Positions 19,246 to 28,363 of a DNA stretch of 64,000 bases are shown here, piece by piece. The stretch is from Catenulispora sp. MAP5-51 (lineage in GTDB: Bacteria > Actinomycetota > Actinomycetes > Streptomycetales > Catenulisporaceae). The stretch covers positions 248,001 through 312,000 of the forward strand of contig NZ_JBGCCH010000006.1 in NCBI RefSeq assembly GCF_041261205.1. The letters run 5' to 3'. Below the pieces are notes generated by a model. That model was not told the DNA's origin. It did not search any database and worked only from the letters and a program-made list of their open reading frames with translations. Position 1 is the stretch's first letter, and every line of letters begins with the position of its first letter. The position numbers and the translations under genes were made by a program.

Positions 19246-20235
19246 GTGAGCGCCGGTTGGGGCCGGTTCCAGGACGAGGAAGCCGGTCCCGACTGGTTGG
19301 CCGCGGCGGGGGAGGACGCGGCTGGGGAAAACGCGGCGCCGGGTTGGGCCGCGCCGGGCGGGGACGCTCCGGAGGGGAAGTCCGGAGCGGGCTCGCCGGG
19401 ATGGGCCGCGCCGGGTGAATCCGCCGATGGCGCGCCGGGGTGGGCCGCGGCTGCCGAGCCGGGTGCGGATTCCGCGCCGAGCGGCTGGGCTTCGTTGGCC
19501 GACGCGGCGGGCAGCCGGAGCGCGGCGCCGAAGCGTTCCGGCCAGCAGCGGAAGTCCTCGGGCGGCTTCGGCGACGATCGGCGTGACGACCGGCGCGGCG
19601 GCTCTGCCACCCCGGCAAAGGCGAAAAAGAGCGCGAGCGCCGCCAAGAAGTCCTCCGGCGGCTGGTCCTCGCGCCGCAAGGACCGCGATCCGGCCGACGC
19701 CGACGCCGACAAGCCCAAGCCGCCGCTTTCGCGCGAGAAGCTGGAGCAGCGCGCGAAGAACATCCTGATGTACCACCTCGGCCGGCAGATGCAGACCCGC
19801 TCGCAGTTGGCCGACCGGCTCCGCAAGAAGGAGATCCCGGACGACATCGCCGAGGCGGCGCTCGACCGGTTCGAGGAGCTGCACCTGCTCAACGACGGCG
19901 ACTACGCCGAGACCTTCGTGCGCTCCCGGCACACCGAGCGCGGGCTGGCCAAGCGGGCCCTGGGCTACGAGCTGCGCAAGCGCGGGATCGACGACGAGAC
20001 CGCCGCCGAGGCCCTGTCCACGCTCGACGAGGACCAGGAGGCCGCCACGGCGCGGCGACTTGTCGACTCGCGGCTGCGCGCCACCCGGGGGCTGGACCCG
20101 CAGGTGCGGACCCGGCGGCTGGTCGGCATGCTCGCGCGCAAGGGCTACTCCTCCTCGGTCGCTTTCCGGGTGGTCAAGGAGGCGCTGGCCGAGGAGGGGC
20201 TGGACGTCGACCTCGGGGACCCCGGCTTCGACTGA
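19246..20235 (+). CDS. recX: RecX regulatory protein with long N-terminal extension
   Basis: RecX binds RecA filaments and limits strand exchange. The RecX three-helix repeats occupy residues about 165-325 (NILMYHLGRQMQTRSQLADR, ALDRFEELHLLNDGDYAETFVRSR, LGYELRKRGIDDETAAEAL). Before that are about 160 extra residues, Ala/Gly-rich and acidic with four spaced Trp motifs (GWAAPGG, GWAAPGE, GWAAAAE, GWASLAD), then a Lys/Arg-rich linker. Typical RecX proteins are 150-220 residues. The GTG start is three nt after the recA stop, so translation is probably coupled. Confidence 0.93.
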   Translation: MSAGWGRFQDEEAGPDWLAAAGEDAAGENAAPGWAAPGGDAPEGKSGAGSPGWAAPGESADGAPGWAAAAEPGADSAPSGWASLADAAGSRSAAPKRSGQQRKSSGGFGDDRRDDRRGGSATPAKAKKSASAAKKSSGGWSSRRKDRDPADADADKPKPPLSREKLEQRAKNILMYHLGRQMQTRSQLADRLRKKEIPDDIAEAALDRFEELHLLNDGDYAETFVRSRHTERGLAKRALGYELRKRGIDDETAAEALSTLDEDQEAATARRLVDSRLRATRGLDPQVRTRRLVGMLARKGYSSSVAFRVVKEALAEEGLDVDLGDPGFD

Positions 20236-20351
20236 GGCCCTGCGTACCCCTGGCGCGCCGGCCCGCGCAAGGGTTCGCCCGAACACCACCCCATCCGGTG
20301 TTTTCATCGGCTTTTCCCGGCGACACCAACGGTTGTCGACCACACTCCTCC

Positions 20352-20380
20352 TTGACCGTATTGTTACCTCGCCCTAACCT
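20352..20380 (+). promoter_or_regulatory. Vegetative-type promoter of rny
   Basis: TTGACC (20352-20357), 17-nt spacer, TAACCT (20375-20380). This is a good match to the housekeeping sigma consensus and predicts a 5' leader of about 50 nt before ATG 20436. Confidence 0.65.
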
Positions 20381-20435
20381 CGCACTCAGTGAGGGATCAT
20401 CGAAGGATCACTCAAGCGCGCTGGGAGCGAACTAA

Positions 20436-22118
20436 ATGGTCGGCCTGTTGATCGCGATCGCAGCGGTGGTCGCGGCGTGTGTCGGCCTGCTCGTGGGTCT
20501 GAACGTCGGCGGCACCCGCCGGATCAACAATCTCAAGAAGAGCGCGTACCAGGACTTCGACAAGCAGGTCGCCGAGCTGGCCCAGCGCGCCCAGGCGCGG
20601 GAGGGCGAGCACGCCGCCGCGGTCGTGGCCGCCCAGCGCGACCTGGCCGCCGTGCACCGGGAGGCCGCCGAGTCGCGCAAGCAGGCCGACGCCCAGGCCG
20701 TGCAGATCCGGGAGCAGGCCGCCGCCTCGGCAGGCGTCGAGATGGACCGGGCGCGCCGGATCCGGGACGAGGCCGAGGCCGAGACCCGGGTGCTCAAGGA
20801 CGACATCCGCGAGCTGCGGCTGGATCTGGAGCGCCGCGAGGCCCGGCAGGCCGAGCGCGAGGAGCGGCTGGACGCCGACCTGCGCCGCACCTCCGACAAG
20901 GAGCGCGAGCTGTCCGCCGCCGACGCCGAGCTGGAGCGCAAGAAGGCCGAGCTGGCCACGCTGGAGGACGAGCGCCGCGCCGTCCTGGAGCGGGCCGCCG
21001 CGCTGTCCGCCGCCGAGGCCAAGTCCGAGCTGGTGAAGTCGATCGAGAACCAGGCCAAGCGCGAGGCCGCGGTGCTCATCCGGCAGATCGAGCAGGAGGC
21101 CCGGGACGAGGGCGACAAGCGGGCCCGCAAGACCGTGGCCCTGGCCATCCAGCGGGTGGCCAGCGAGCAGACCGCCGAGTCCGTGGTCTCCGTGCTGCAC
21201 CTGCCCAGCGACGACATGAAGGGCCGGATCATCGGCCGCGAGGGCCGCAACATCCGGGCCTACGAGTCGATCACCGGCGTCAACCTGATCATCGACGACT
21301 CGCCCGAGGCGGTGCTGCTGTCCTGCTTCGACCCGGTGCGCCGGGAGGTCGGCCGGCTGACGCTGGAGGAGCTGGTCCTGGACGGCCGGATCCACCCGCA
21401 CCGCATCGAGGAGATCTACGAGCGCTCCAAGGCCAAGGTCGAGACGCTGTGCGTGCGCGCCGGCGAGGACGCCCTGATGGAGCTCGGCATCACCGACATG
21501 CACCCCGAGCTGATCGCCCTGCTCGGCAAGCTGCGCTACCGCACCTCCTACGGCCAGAACGTCCTGAAGCACCTCGTGGAGTCCGCGCACCTGGCCTCGA
21601 TCATGGCCTCCGAGCTGCGGCTGGACCCGGTGCTGCTCAAGCGGTGCACGGTGCTGCACGACATCGGCAAGGCGCTGACCCACGAGGTCGAGGGCAGCCA
21701 CGCGCTGATCGGCGCCGAGATCGCCCGCAAGTACGGCGAGCACGACGACGTCGTCCACGCCATCGAGGCGCACCACAACGAGGTCGAGGTCCGCACCGTG
21801 GAGGCGGTGCTGACGCAGGCCGCCGACGCCATCAGCGGCGGCCGCCCCGGCGCGCGCCGGGAGTCGCTGGAGGCCTACGTCAAGCGCCTGGAGCGGCTGG
21901 AGCAGATCGCCGCCGAGCAGGAGGGCGTGGAGAAGGTCTTCGCCATGCAGGCCGGCCGCGAGATCCGGGTGATGGTCGTCCCCGACGCGGTCGACGACAT
22001 CCAGGCGCAGGTCATCGCCCGGGACATCGCCAAGCAGGTCGAGGAGGAGCTGACCTACCCGGGGCAGATCCGGATCACGGTCGTGCGCGAGTCCCGGGCT
22101 ACTGAGTACGCACGCTGA
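20436..22118 (+). CDS. rny: Ribonuclease Y
   Basis: A 560-residue membrane-anchored endoribonuclease that starts mRNA decay. Residues 3-25 form a single N-terminal transmembrane anchor, followed by a long charged coiled coil (about 30-210). The KH domain has GRIIGREGRNIRAYES near residue 262. The HD domain carries the metal-binding HDIGKA and the later EAHHNE near residues 405-448. All family parts are present at the normal length. It has its own promoter and is convergent with the next gene, overlapping it by 20 bp at the 3' ends. Confidence 0.95.
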   Translation: MVGLLIAIAAVVAACVGLLVGLNVGGTRRINNLKKSAYQDFDKQVAELAQRAQAREGEHAAAVVAAQRDLAAVHREAAESRKQADAQAVQIREQAAASAGVEMDRARRIRDEAEAETRVLKDDIRELRLDLERREARQAEREERLDADLRRTSDKERELSAADAELERKKAELATLEDERRAVLERAAALSAAEAKSELVKSIENQAKREAAVLIRQIEQEARDEGDKRARKTVALAIQRVASEQTAESVVSVLHLPSDDMKGRIIGREGRNIRAYESITGVNLIIDDSPEAVLLSCFDPVRREVGRLTLEELVLDGRIHPHRIEEIYERSKAKVETLCVRAGEDALMELGITDMHPELIALLGKLRYRTSYGQNVLKHLVESAHLASIMASELRLDPVLLKRCTVLHDIGKALTHEVEGSHALIGAEIARKYGEHDDVVHAIEAHHNEVEVRTVEAVLTQAADAISGGRPGARRESLEAYVKRLERLEQIAAEQEGVEKVFAMQAGREIRVMVVPDAVDDIQAQVIARDIAKQVEEELTYPGQIRITVVRESRATEYAR

Positions 22119-23181
22119 GGTTCCTCGAAGCCCGGTGCCGCCAGACCCACCCGGCGAACAACGCCAGTACCAGCAGCGCCGCGGCCAGCACGATCAGATA
22201 CGCCGGGATGCCGGCGACCTTCAGCAGCTCCTCCTGGTCGTAGGTACTGTGCTGAACCCAGTCCGAACGCGCCGGAGTGAACGCGTAGTCCTGCGTGATC
22301 AGTGACGGGTCCGCGAAGGTCGCGTCGTACACGGTCAGGAACATCTTCCCCGCCGCCAGGGTCGCCAGCGCCGGCCCGACGTCCGAGGGGTCGATCCAGT
22401 CCCCGAACGCCGAGGGTGCCGCCTGGTCGGGGACCGGCGAGCTCGCCACGTCCATCCGGTGCGGTGCCAGCACGGAGACCTGCACGTTCTGCGCCGTCGT
22501 CGCGCCGGCCGACAGCCGCATCGGGTACACGGCCGACTTGGCCGGGAACGACAGGCTGATCGGGTCCAGGACCCCGTTCAGATCGGCGGTGCTCCCGGTC
22601 GCCAGCCGGACGGCCACGAACTTCCAGCCCTGACTCGTGTACGCGGCCAGCCGCGCCGCCGTGCTGTCCTTCAGGGTGAACTGGTGCTGGTTCAGCCAGG
22701 CGCCCAGCGCCGCCGGGTCGGCCGAGGCCAGGTTCGCCACCTCGAACTCGCCGATCCGCTGGTCGCTGAGCACCTGCACGGCCGGCGGAGGTGCCGCGGC
22801 CATGGCGCCGCCGGCTCCCGAGTACTTGGCGGACGATCCGTGCGGCCAGAAGTAGTGGTGCACCACGGCCACCGGAGCCTGGGCGCCCTCCAGCTCGTCG
22901 AACAGATCCCGGTCGGCCAGCTTCACCGTGGCCTGGTTCGGCACCGGCATCACCCACGCCGCGTCCGTCACGTCGCTGCGCGTGGAGAACCGCATGACGA
23001 CGTCCTCCGTCGTCCCGTCGAACCGCACCACCGCCTGTTCGCGCGCGACGCTCATCGTGCCGCCCGAACCCGGGATCATCGCCCCGCATCCGCACGCCCA
23101 CGCCGGATCGGCCACCCACACCGCCTGCAGCCCGCCCGCCGCCAGCGCCAGTGTCAGAGTTTTGGCCACCCACCTGCGCAT
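22099..23181 (-). CDS. DUF2330 secreted, membrane-anchored protein
   Basis: A 360-residue protein with a signal peptide (RRWVAKTLTLALAAGGLQAV, then PAWACGCGAMIP), a DUF2330-type extracellular domain beginning CGCGAMI and including VMRFSTRSDVTDAAWVMPVP, and a C-terminal transmembrane helix (residues about 325-345) followed by basic residues. The start at 23181 has GGGAGGGG nine nt upstream. Function is unknown; the Cys-rich opening may bind metal or form disulfides. Confidence 0.85.
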   Translation of the reverse strand: MRRWVAKTLTLALAAGGLQAVWVADPAWACGCGAMIPGSGGTMSVAREQAVVRFDGTTEDVVMRFSTRSDVTDAAWVMPVPNQATVKLADRDLFDELEGAQAPVAVVHHYFWPHGSSAKYSGAGGAMAAAPPPAVQVLSDQRIGEFEVANLASADPAALGAWLNQHQFTLKDSTAARLAAYTSQGWKFVAVRLATGSTADLNGVLDPISLSFPAKSAVYPMRLSAGATTAQNVQVSVLAPHRMDVASSPVPDQAAPSAFGDWIDPSDVGPALATLAAGKMFLTVYDATFADPSLITQDYAFTPARSDWVQHSTYDQEELLKVAGIPAYLIVLAAALLVLALFAGWVWRHRASRNLSVRTQ

Positions 23182-23297
23182 CCTGATTCCCCTCCCGAAA
23201 AGCCCTGAAAAGCAACCGTCTCCCGGCCAGGCTTGGACGCCCTCGCCGGGAGACGGGTTCCGCTGCTCCCACCACGGATTGGTAACGGCCGGACCGG

Positions 23298-24764
23298 CTA
23301 CCGCTCGCGGCCCGGGGCCAGCAGCTGCACCGCCACCGCGGCGACCGCCAGCACCACCGCGAGCCCGATCAGCGTCTGGTGCATCCCGCGGACGAAGTCG
23401 CCGCCGGCCACCAGCGCGCCGGCCACGGCCACCGACAGCGCGCCGCCGACCTGCCGCGAGGTGTTCACGATGCCGGCCGCGGTGCCCGCGCGCTCGGCCG
23501 GGACGCTGCCCATCACCATGATGGTCAGGGCCGGGACCACGAACGATCCGGCGAAGGAGACCGGGATCAGCAACAGGACCAGCAGCCAAGCCGGCTGGTC
23601 GGGGCGGACCGCCAGCAGCAGGAGCATCGCGCCGGCGGTGCCGGTCAGGCCGATCGTCATCGACGCCCGGGCGCCGATCCGGGCCACCATCCGGGCCGCC
23701 ACGGTCACGTTCACCACCGACACCACCGCGGTGATCGGGGCGAACAGCAGGCCGGTGACCGTCGGGGACTTGTGGGCCACCTGCTGGAAGTACAGGCTGA
23801 GCAGGAAGATCACGCCGTAGAAGGCGGCGTTGACGGTGAACCCGGCGGCCGCGGTCAGGGACATGGCGCGGGACTTGAACAGCGCCAGCGGCACCATCGG
23901 CCGCTCCTGCCGGGACTCGGCCACCGCGAAGACCACCGAGGCCAGCGCCGCCGCCGCGAACGAGGCCGGCACCCCGGCGGTGCCGAAGCCCTTCGAGCCG
24001 CCCTCGATGAAGCCGTAGGTGACACCGGCCAGCGCCACCACCGAGGACACCAGCCCGATGACGTCGAAGTGGGCGCGTGCGGCGGTCGCGGCCTGGGCGA
24101 GCTTGGGCGTGCCGGCCAGCAGGGCCAGCGCCGCGGCCCCGGCCGGCAGGTTCAGGAAGAAGATCCAGCGCCAGTTCACGGCGGCGGTGATCAGGCCGCC
24201 GGCCACCGGTCCGGCAGCCGCGGCGGCGGAGCCGGCCGCGGTCCACAGGGCGATCGCCCGGTTGCGCGCCGCCGGCTCCGGGAACGCCTGGCGGATCAGC
24301 GCCAGCGAGGCCGGCAGCATCAGCGAGGCGGCGGCACCCTGGATCAGCCGCGCGGTGATCAGCAGCCCCAGCGACGGGGCCAGCCCGCACGCCACGGAGG
24401 AGAGCGTGAACCCGATCAGCCCGAGGCCGTAGGCGGCCTTGGCACCGAACCGGTCGCTCAGCGCGCCGGCGGAGAGCATGAGGGCTGCGAAGGCCAGGGT
24501 GTAGCCGTCGATCACCCACTGCGCGCCGGCCATCCCGCCGGCCAGGCTGCGGTTGATGGCCGGCAGCGCCACGTTGACGACCATGGCGTCCAGGCCGACG
24601 AGGAAGAAGCCGAAGACGGACGCCGCGAGGAGGCGCTTGGAGCCGGTGGCCGAGGGCGCGGCGTCGGCGGCAGGTGCGGTGGCGGCCGTGGCGTTGGCGG
24701 TGGCGTCGGCCGTGGCGGCGTCGGGGCCGGCGGTCCGCGGCCGGGCGGCGGTGAGAGCTGTCAT
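23298..24764 (-). CDS. DHA2-type MFS drug efflux transporter (EmrB/QacA-like)
   Basis: A 488-residue transporter with about 14 helices. Motif C-like PAVGG-type sequence appears as AAGPVAGGLITAAVNWRWIF, motif A as GALSDRFGAKAAYG, and motif D1 as FLVGLDAMVVNVALPAI. The first 40 residues are Ala/Thr-rich and disordered. ATG 24764 is chosen by length; ATG 24797 is an alternative and neither has a strong ribosome binding site. It is divergent from an XRE regulator (24881), which is the likely local regulator. Confidence 0.9.
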   Translation of the reverse strand: MTALTAARPRTAGPDAATADATANATAATAPAADAAPSATGSKRLLAASVFGFFLVGLDAMVVNVALPAINRSLAGGMAGAQWVIDGYTLAFAALMLSAGALSDRFGAKAAYGLGLIGFTLSSVACGLAPSLGLLITARLIQGAAASLMLPASLALIRQAFPEPAARNRAIALWTAAGSAAAAAGPVAGGLITAAVNWRWIFFLNLPAGAAALALLAGTPKLAQAATAARAHFDVIGLVSSVVALAGVTYGFIEGGSKGFGTAGVPASFAAAALASVVFAVAESRQERPMVPLALFKSRAMSLTAAAGFTVNAAFYGVIFLLSLYFQQVAHKSPTVTGLLFAPITAVVSVVNVTVAARMVARIGARASMTIGLTGTAGAMLLLLAVRPDQPAWLLVLLLIPVSFAGSFVVPALTIMVMGSVPAERAGTAAGIVNTSRQVGGALSVAVAGALVAGGDFVRGMHQTLIGLAVVLAVAAVAVQLLAPGRER

Positions 24765-24880
24765 GCCGGTAACGATCGCGGTCCGCCGCACCGCCATACA
24801 GACCGTGCCGAGCCGGGGAGCGCGGTGCCGGGGTGCGACACACCCCCTCACATCTCGCGCGCTGCCTCTACGCTGGCAGT

Positions 24881-25834
24881 ATGACGAATGGCACGGAGCT
24901 GGGGATCTTCCTGAAGGCACGGCGCGCGGCGGTCCGGCCGGAGGAAGTGGGCCTGCCCACCGGGACGAGCGTCCGCCGCACGCCGGGCCTGCGCCGCGAA
25001 GAGGTGGCGATCCTGGCCGGCGTCAGCGTCGACTACTACACCCGTCTGGAGCGCGGCAAGGAGAGCAACCCGAGCCCGGCCGTGGTGGACGCGCTGGCCC
25101 GCATCCTGCGCCTGAGCCCGGACGAGCACCAGCACCTGCGCAACCTCGGGGAGATCGCGGCCCGGCCGGCCCGGCAGGCCGAGCAGCGCCAGTCCCGGAC
25201 ACGGACCGTGCGCCAGGGCGCGTTGATCCTGATGGAGCAGATCCGTCCCTACCCGGCCTACATCGTCAGCCGGACCAACGACGTGCTGGCCGCCAACCCC
25301 GCGGGGCTGGCGCTGTTCCCGGGCCTGGCGGGCTGGCCGGCCGGGCAGCGCAACATCACCCGCTACCTGTTCCTGAACCCGGTCGCCAAGCAGCTGTATC
25401 CGGAGTGGGACAAGCTCGTCCCGAACTCCGTGGCCTACCTGCGGGCCCGGGCCGGCGCCGATCCCGACGACCCGGAGCTGGTGCGCCTCATCGGCGAGCT
25501 CGTGGTGAAGAGCAAGGAGTTCGCCCGGCTCTGGGAACGCTACGAGGTGAAGAACATCGGCCAGGGCACGAAGGCCTTCCAGCACCCCGACGTCGGCCCG
25601 ATGACGCTGGACTACGAGGCGATGGAGCTGGCCAACACCGGCGGCCAGCGCATGATCGCCTACTACCCGATGCCCGGCAGCCTCGACCTCGACGCCGTCA
25701 CGCTGCTGGACATGATCGGCTCAGGGCTGCTCGCGGCGGGCGTCGACGGACTTCAGCAGCTCGTTCAGCCCGCCGATGGAGAGCTTGTGGAACTGGGGGA
25801 CGGGACCGGGGTGGCCGGCGAGCATGAGGGCTGA
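24881..25834 (+). CDS. XRE family regulator with MmyB-like ligand-binding domain
   Basis: A 317-residue regulator with an N-terminal Cro/C1 HTH (LRREEVAILAGVSVDYYTRL, residues about 40-60) followed by an MmyB-like PAS-type domain (IRPYPAYIVSRTNDVLAANP and NITRYLFLNP), typical of actinobacterial regulators that may sense fatty acids. It is divergent from the DHA2 transporter. TACGCT (24869-24874) ends six nt before the ATG and there is no ribosome binding site, so it is probably leaderless. The final 38 residues are antisense to the next gene, do not resemble the family, and look like read-through after loss of an earlier stop. Confidence 0.9.
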   Translation: MTNGTELGIFLKARRAAVRPEEVGLPTGTSVRRTPGLRREEVAILAGVSVDYYTRLERGKESNPSPAVVDALARILRLSPDEHQHLRNLGEIAARPARQAEQRQSRTRTVRQGALILMEQIRPYPAYIVSRTNDVLAANPAGLALFPGLAGWPAGQRNITRYLFLNPVAKQLYPEWDKLVPNSVAYLRARAGADPDDPELVRLIGELVVKSKEFARLWERYEVKNIGQGTKAFQHPDVGPMTLDYEAMELANTGGQRMIAYYPMPGSLDLDAVTLLDMIGSGLLAAGVDGLQQLVQPADGELVELGDGTGVAGEHEG

Positions 25835-26269
25835 CCGGACGGTCATCCGCACTATCCGCATCGCCGCGAAGAACAGGTAGAAGGCCAGCGGGATCTCGAC
25901 GAACACCGCGGAGAGCACCGAGGCGGTCTCGTCCGGGGTGCCCCAGTCCAGCGAGATGTCGAACCACGCGTCGCACAGCAGCAGGGTCGCGGTGAAGACG
26001 CAGGCGATCACCGTGTACTGGCGCCGGCGCCAGGCACCCCAGCACGTGGCGAGGAGCCCGAGCAGCAGCAGGCTGTCGAAGCCGACCCAGGCGGCGTTCC
26101 AGGCGTTCTCCGGATGGTGGTCGGGCAACTCCAGCGCCAGGTAGACGATCCACGGGACGAGCACCACGAACCCGGCGGTGACGACCGTCAGGAACAGCTG
26201 GCGCATGTGCCGCAGCTGCGCGTTCTTCAGGGACGGCAGCCCGGCTGCCGCGAGTTCGTCGTGGTCCAC
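25721..26269 (-). CDS. Four-helix membrane protein of unknown function
   Basis: A 182-residue protein with four hydrophobic segments (about residues 27-48, 60-82, 86-106 and 118-142). The layout resembles small actinobacterial proteins of unknown function with short loops, for example WGAWRRRQ between helices 2 and 3. A hydrophilic C-terminal tail follows. It overlaps the 3' end of the XRE gene by 114 bp on the other strand. I do not recognise a named family. Confidence 0.75.
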   Translation of the reverse strand: MDHDELAAAGLPSLKNAQLRHMRQLFLTVVTAGFVVLVPWIVYLALELPDHHPENAWNAAWVGFDSLLLLGLLATCWGAWRRRQYTVIACVFTATLLLCDAWFDISLDWGTPDETASVLSAVFVEIPLAFYLFFAAMRIVRMTVRSALMLAGHPGPVPQFHKLSIGGLNELLKSVDARREQP

Positions 26270-26379
26270 GATCTCGATGGTCGCACGGGACCGGTAACGG
26301 ATGGGTCACGGGATGGAACCGGACACGGGCCCGCGCGTCTCCTTAGCAGAGGCGACAATGGTTACGGGAGGACATTGAG

Positions 26380-27486
26380 ATGGCCGGTCGTGGACGTAAG
26401 ACGTGGGCTCGGGCCGCCCTGTGCGCGGCGGCGCTGGCGACCCCGCTGGCGGTGAGCGGATGTCAGAGCTCGACGAGCGCGGCGGGCTCGGGCCCGGCGG
26501 CCGTGGCCGGCACCTCGAGCAGCCAGGCATCGGGAGGCTCCGCGGGCGCGGGCGCGCAGGGCGGCGGCTCGTCCGCTTCGAGCCCGGCGGCGGGGTCCTC
26601 GTCCTCCGCTCCCGCAGCGCTGAACGCGACCGGCGGCACCGGCCTGACCATCTCCGACGGCAGCGGCAAAGTCCTGATGAACGGCAAGGCCGTCGACTTC
26701 GGTACGCAGGTGACCGATCCGGCCTGGTCCCCGGACGGCAGCCGGGTGGTCTTCATCGACGGCGCCGGCGACCTGGTCGTGGCGAACGCCGACGGCAGCG
26801 GCCAGACCGTGGCCGCCCACAACCCCGGCGGCCAGAAGTGGTCGCACCCGACCTGGCAGACCACGCAGGCCGATCCGCAGGACGGCATGGCGGCGCGGAA
26901 CAACATCTTCTTCGCCTCGACCGCCGGCGGCGGCACCTTGTGGGAGGTCCCGACGGACGCCCACAACGCGAAGCCCACGCAGCTCAGCCTCAACGGCTAC
27001 TCCGGGCAGGGGAACACCCCGCCGCCCGCGGCCGACAACCTCTGGCCCGCCGGCGGCGGCCGCTTCGGCAGCGCGGTGTACGAGCACGACAACGGTTCGT
27101 CCGCCGACGTCTACGTCCGTGACAACTACCTGCGCCAGCAGGGCGGGATCGCGATCAAGAACGCGTCCGAGCCGGAATACGTGCTGGTCGGGACGTCCGC
27201 GGACAGCCAGGGCACCCCGGAGGTCGTGTTCGTCCGCCAGGTCGGCGCGTACAAGCACGTGTTCGTGGAGGCCATCCAGAACAGCACCGGCGGCGCTCCC
27301 GCGCCGGCGCGCGACCTGACCCCGCACGCCACCACCGACTGCACCGAGCCGGCCATCTCCCCGGACGGCAGGACCGTCGCGTTCTCCACGTCCTCCGGCG
27401 TCGTGTCCGTCGCCGCCGACGGGTCGGGGAATCCGGCGTTCGTGACGCACGCGCCGGGCTTCCCGGCGTTCCGGGCGGTCTCCTGA
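26380..27486 (+). CDS. TolB-like beta-propeller lipoprotein
   Basis: A 368-residue secreted lipoprotein. The signal peptide ends in the lipobox AVSGC (Cys28), followed by about 55 residues of Ser/Gly/Ala linker. The folded part has WD40-like PD40 repeats, visible as DPAWSPDGSRVVFIDG and EPAISPDGRTVAFST. Such proteins sit on the outer face of the membrane and bind partners. It starts at ATG 26380 with GGAGG upstream. No enzymatic motif is visible. Confidence 0.82.
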   Translation: MAGRGRKTWARAALCAAALATPLAVSGCQSSTSAAGSGPAAVAGTSSSQASGGSAGAGAQGGGSSASSPAAGSSSSAPAALNATGGTGLTISDGSGKVLMNGKAVDFGTQVTDPAWSPDGSRVVFIDGAGDLVVANADGSGQTVAAHNPGGQKWSHPTWQTTQADPQDGMAARNNIFFASTAGGGTLWEVPTDAHNAKPTQLSLNGYSGQGNTPPPAADNLWPAGGGRFGSAVYEHDNGSSADVYVRDNYLRQQGGIAIKNASEPEYVLVGTSADSQGTPEVVFVRQVGAYKHVFVEAIQNSTGGAPAPARDLTPHATTDCTEPAISPDGRTVAFSTSSGVVSVAADGSGNPAFVTHAPGFPAFRAVS

Positions 27487-27502
27487 CCGGACGTCCCGCG
27501 GA

Positions 27503-28276
27503 TCAGGACCGCCACCACGGTTCACGGATCACGAGGTTCTCCAGCGGTACACAGCCCTGGGCGTTGGCGACCTGGTCGTGGTCCAGGTCCCAGCCGACGA
27601 TCCCGTTCCCCATCCGGGTCAGCTCGATGAGCGTGTTCGACTGCTCGGTCGTGCCGAGCTGCACCTGGCACGCCACCAGCGAGGACCAGGACCGGCCGTC
27701 CAGGGCCACCGCGAACGCCGCGACCGGCAGCGCCACCACGGCCAGCAGGGTCGCGGCGACGCGCTCGGCCGTGATGAGCCGGTGCTGCCACGGCGCCAGC
27801 GCCTGCGAGCGCTCCCGGTGGCCCCGGTGGCCGGTCCGGTACTCGATCACCACCCCCTGCCGCAGCAGCCAGGCCAGCACGGCGGTGGCCGCGCCCCAGC
27901 GCCAGTCGAAGAACACCGTCATCAGCAGGCCGAAGGCCAGCGGGCTGATCAGCGACATGGCGGTGGCGATCAGCAGGGTGCGCCGGTCCGTGCCGCGGGG
28001 CAGGCCGCCGCGCGCGGCCATGGCCAGGAACGTCATGCGCGCGGTCACCAGCGCCAGGATCATGGCCAGCACAGCGCTGCTGCGCACCATGCCCATCAGC
28101 ACGTCGAGCCAGTTCTTCGGCTCCAGGGCGACCAGCACGTCCCAGGCCGCGTCGCCGCCGCCGACGGTCCAGGCCACCTTCAGGATCGGGAACACCAGGA
28201 CCACCGCCAGCACCACGGTGTGCCCGGGGCCTCCCCAGCTGTCTTCGTTCTTCGCCTTCTCGACCACGGACTTCAT
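27503..28276 (-). CDS. DUF-type membrane protein, about five helices
   Basis: A 257-residue integral membrane protein with hydrophobic segments around residues 20-36, 64-86, 102-124, 170-195 and one weaker one. It has no recognised catalytic motif. ATG 28276 is preceded by AGGA at moderate distance. It is divergent from the sigma factor gene 87 bp away, so the two may share regulation. Confidence 0.7.
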   Translation of the reverse strand: MKSVVEKAKNEDSWGGPGHTVVLAVVLVFPILKVAWTVGGGDAAWDVLVALEPKNWLDVLMGMVRSSAVLAMILALVTARMTFLAMAARGGLPRGTDRRTLLIATAMSLISPLAFGLLMTVFFDWRWGAATAVLAWLLRQGVVIEYRTGHRGHRERSQALAPWQHRLITAERVAATLLAVVALPVAAFAVALDGRSWSSLVACQVQLGTTEQSNTLIELTRMGNGIVGWDLDHDQVANAQGCVPLENLVIREPWWRS

Positions 28277-28363
28277 TGGGCAGGGTCCTGACACCCGGCG
28301 GCCAATCCGTTGCTCCGAACGGGAACAGAACCATCGGGCGCCCCGGACCCGTCTGGCAGGGGT

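Noticed and set aside
20270-20300. GTTCG-CCC-GAAC inverted repeat after recX as a LexA box
   Set aside because: Half-sites are in the wrong orientation relative to TCGAAC-N4-GTTCGA, and the spacing is wrong.
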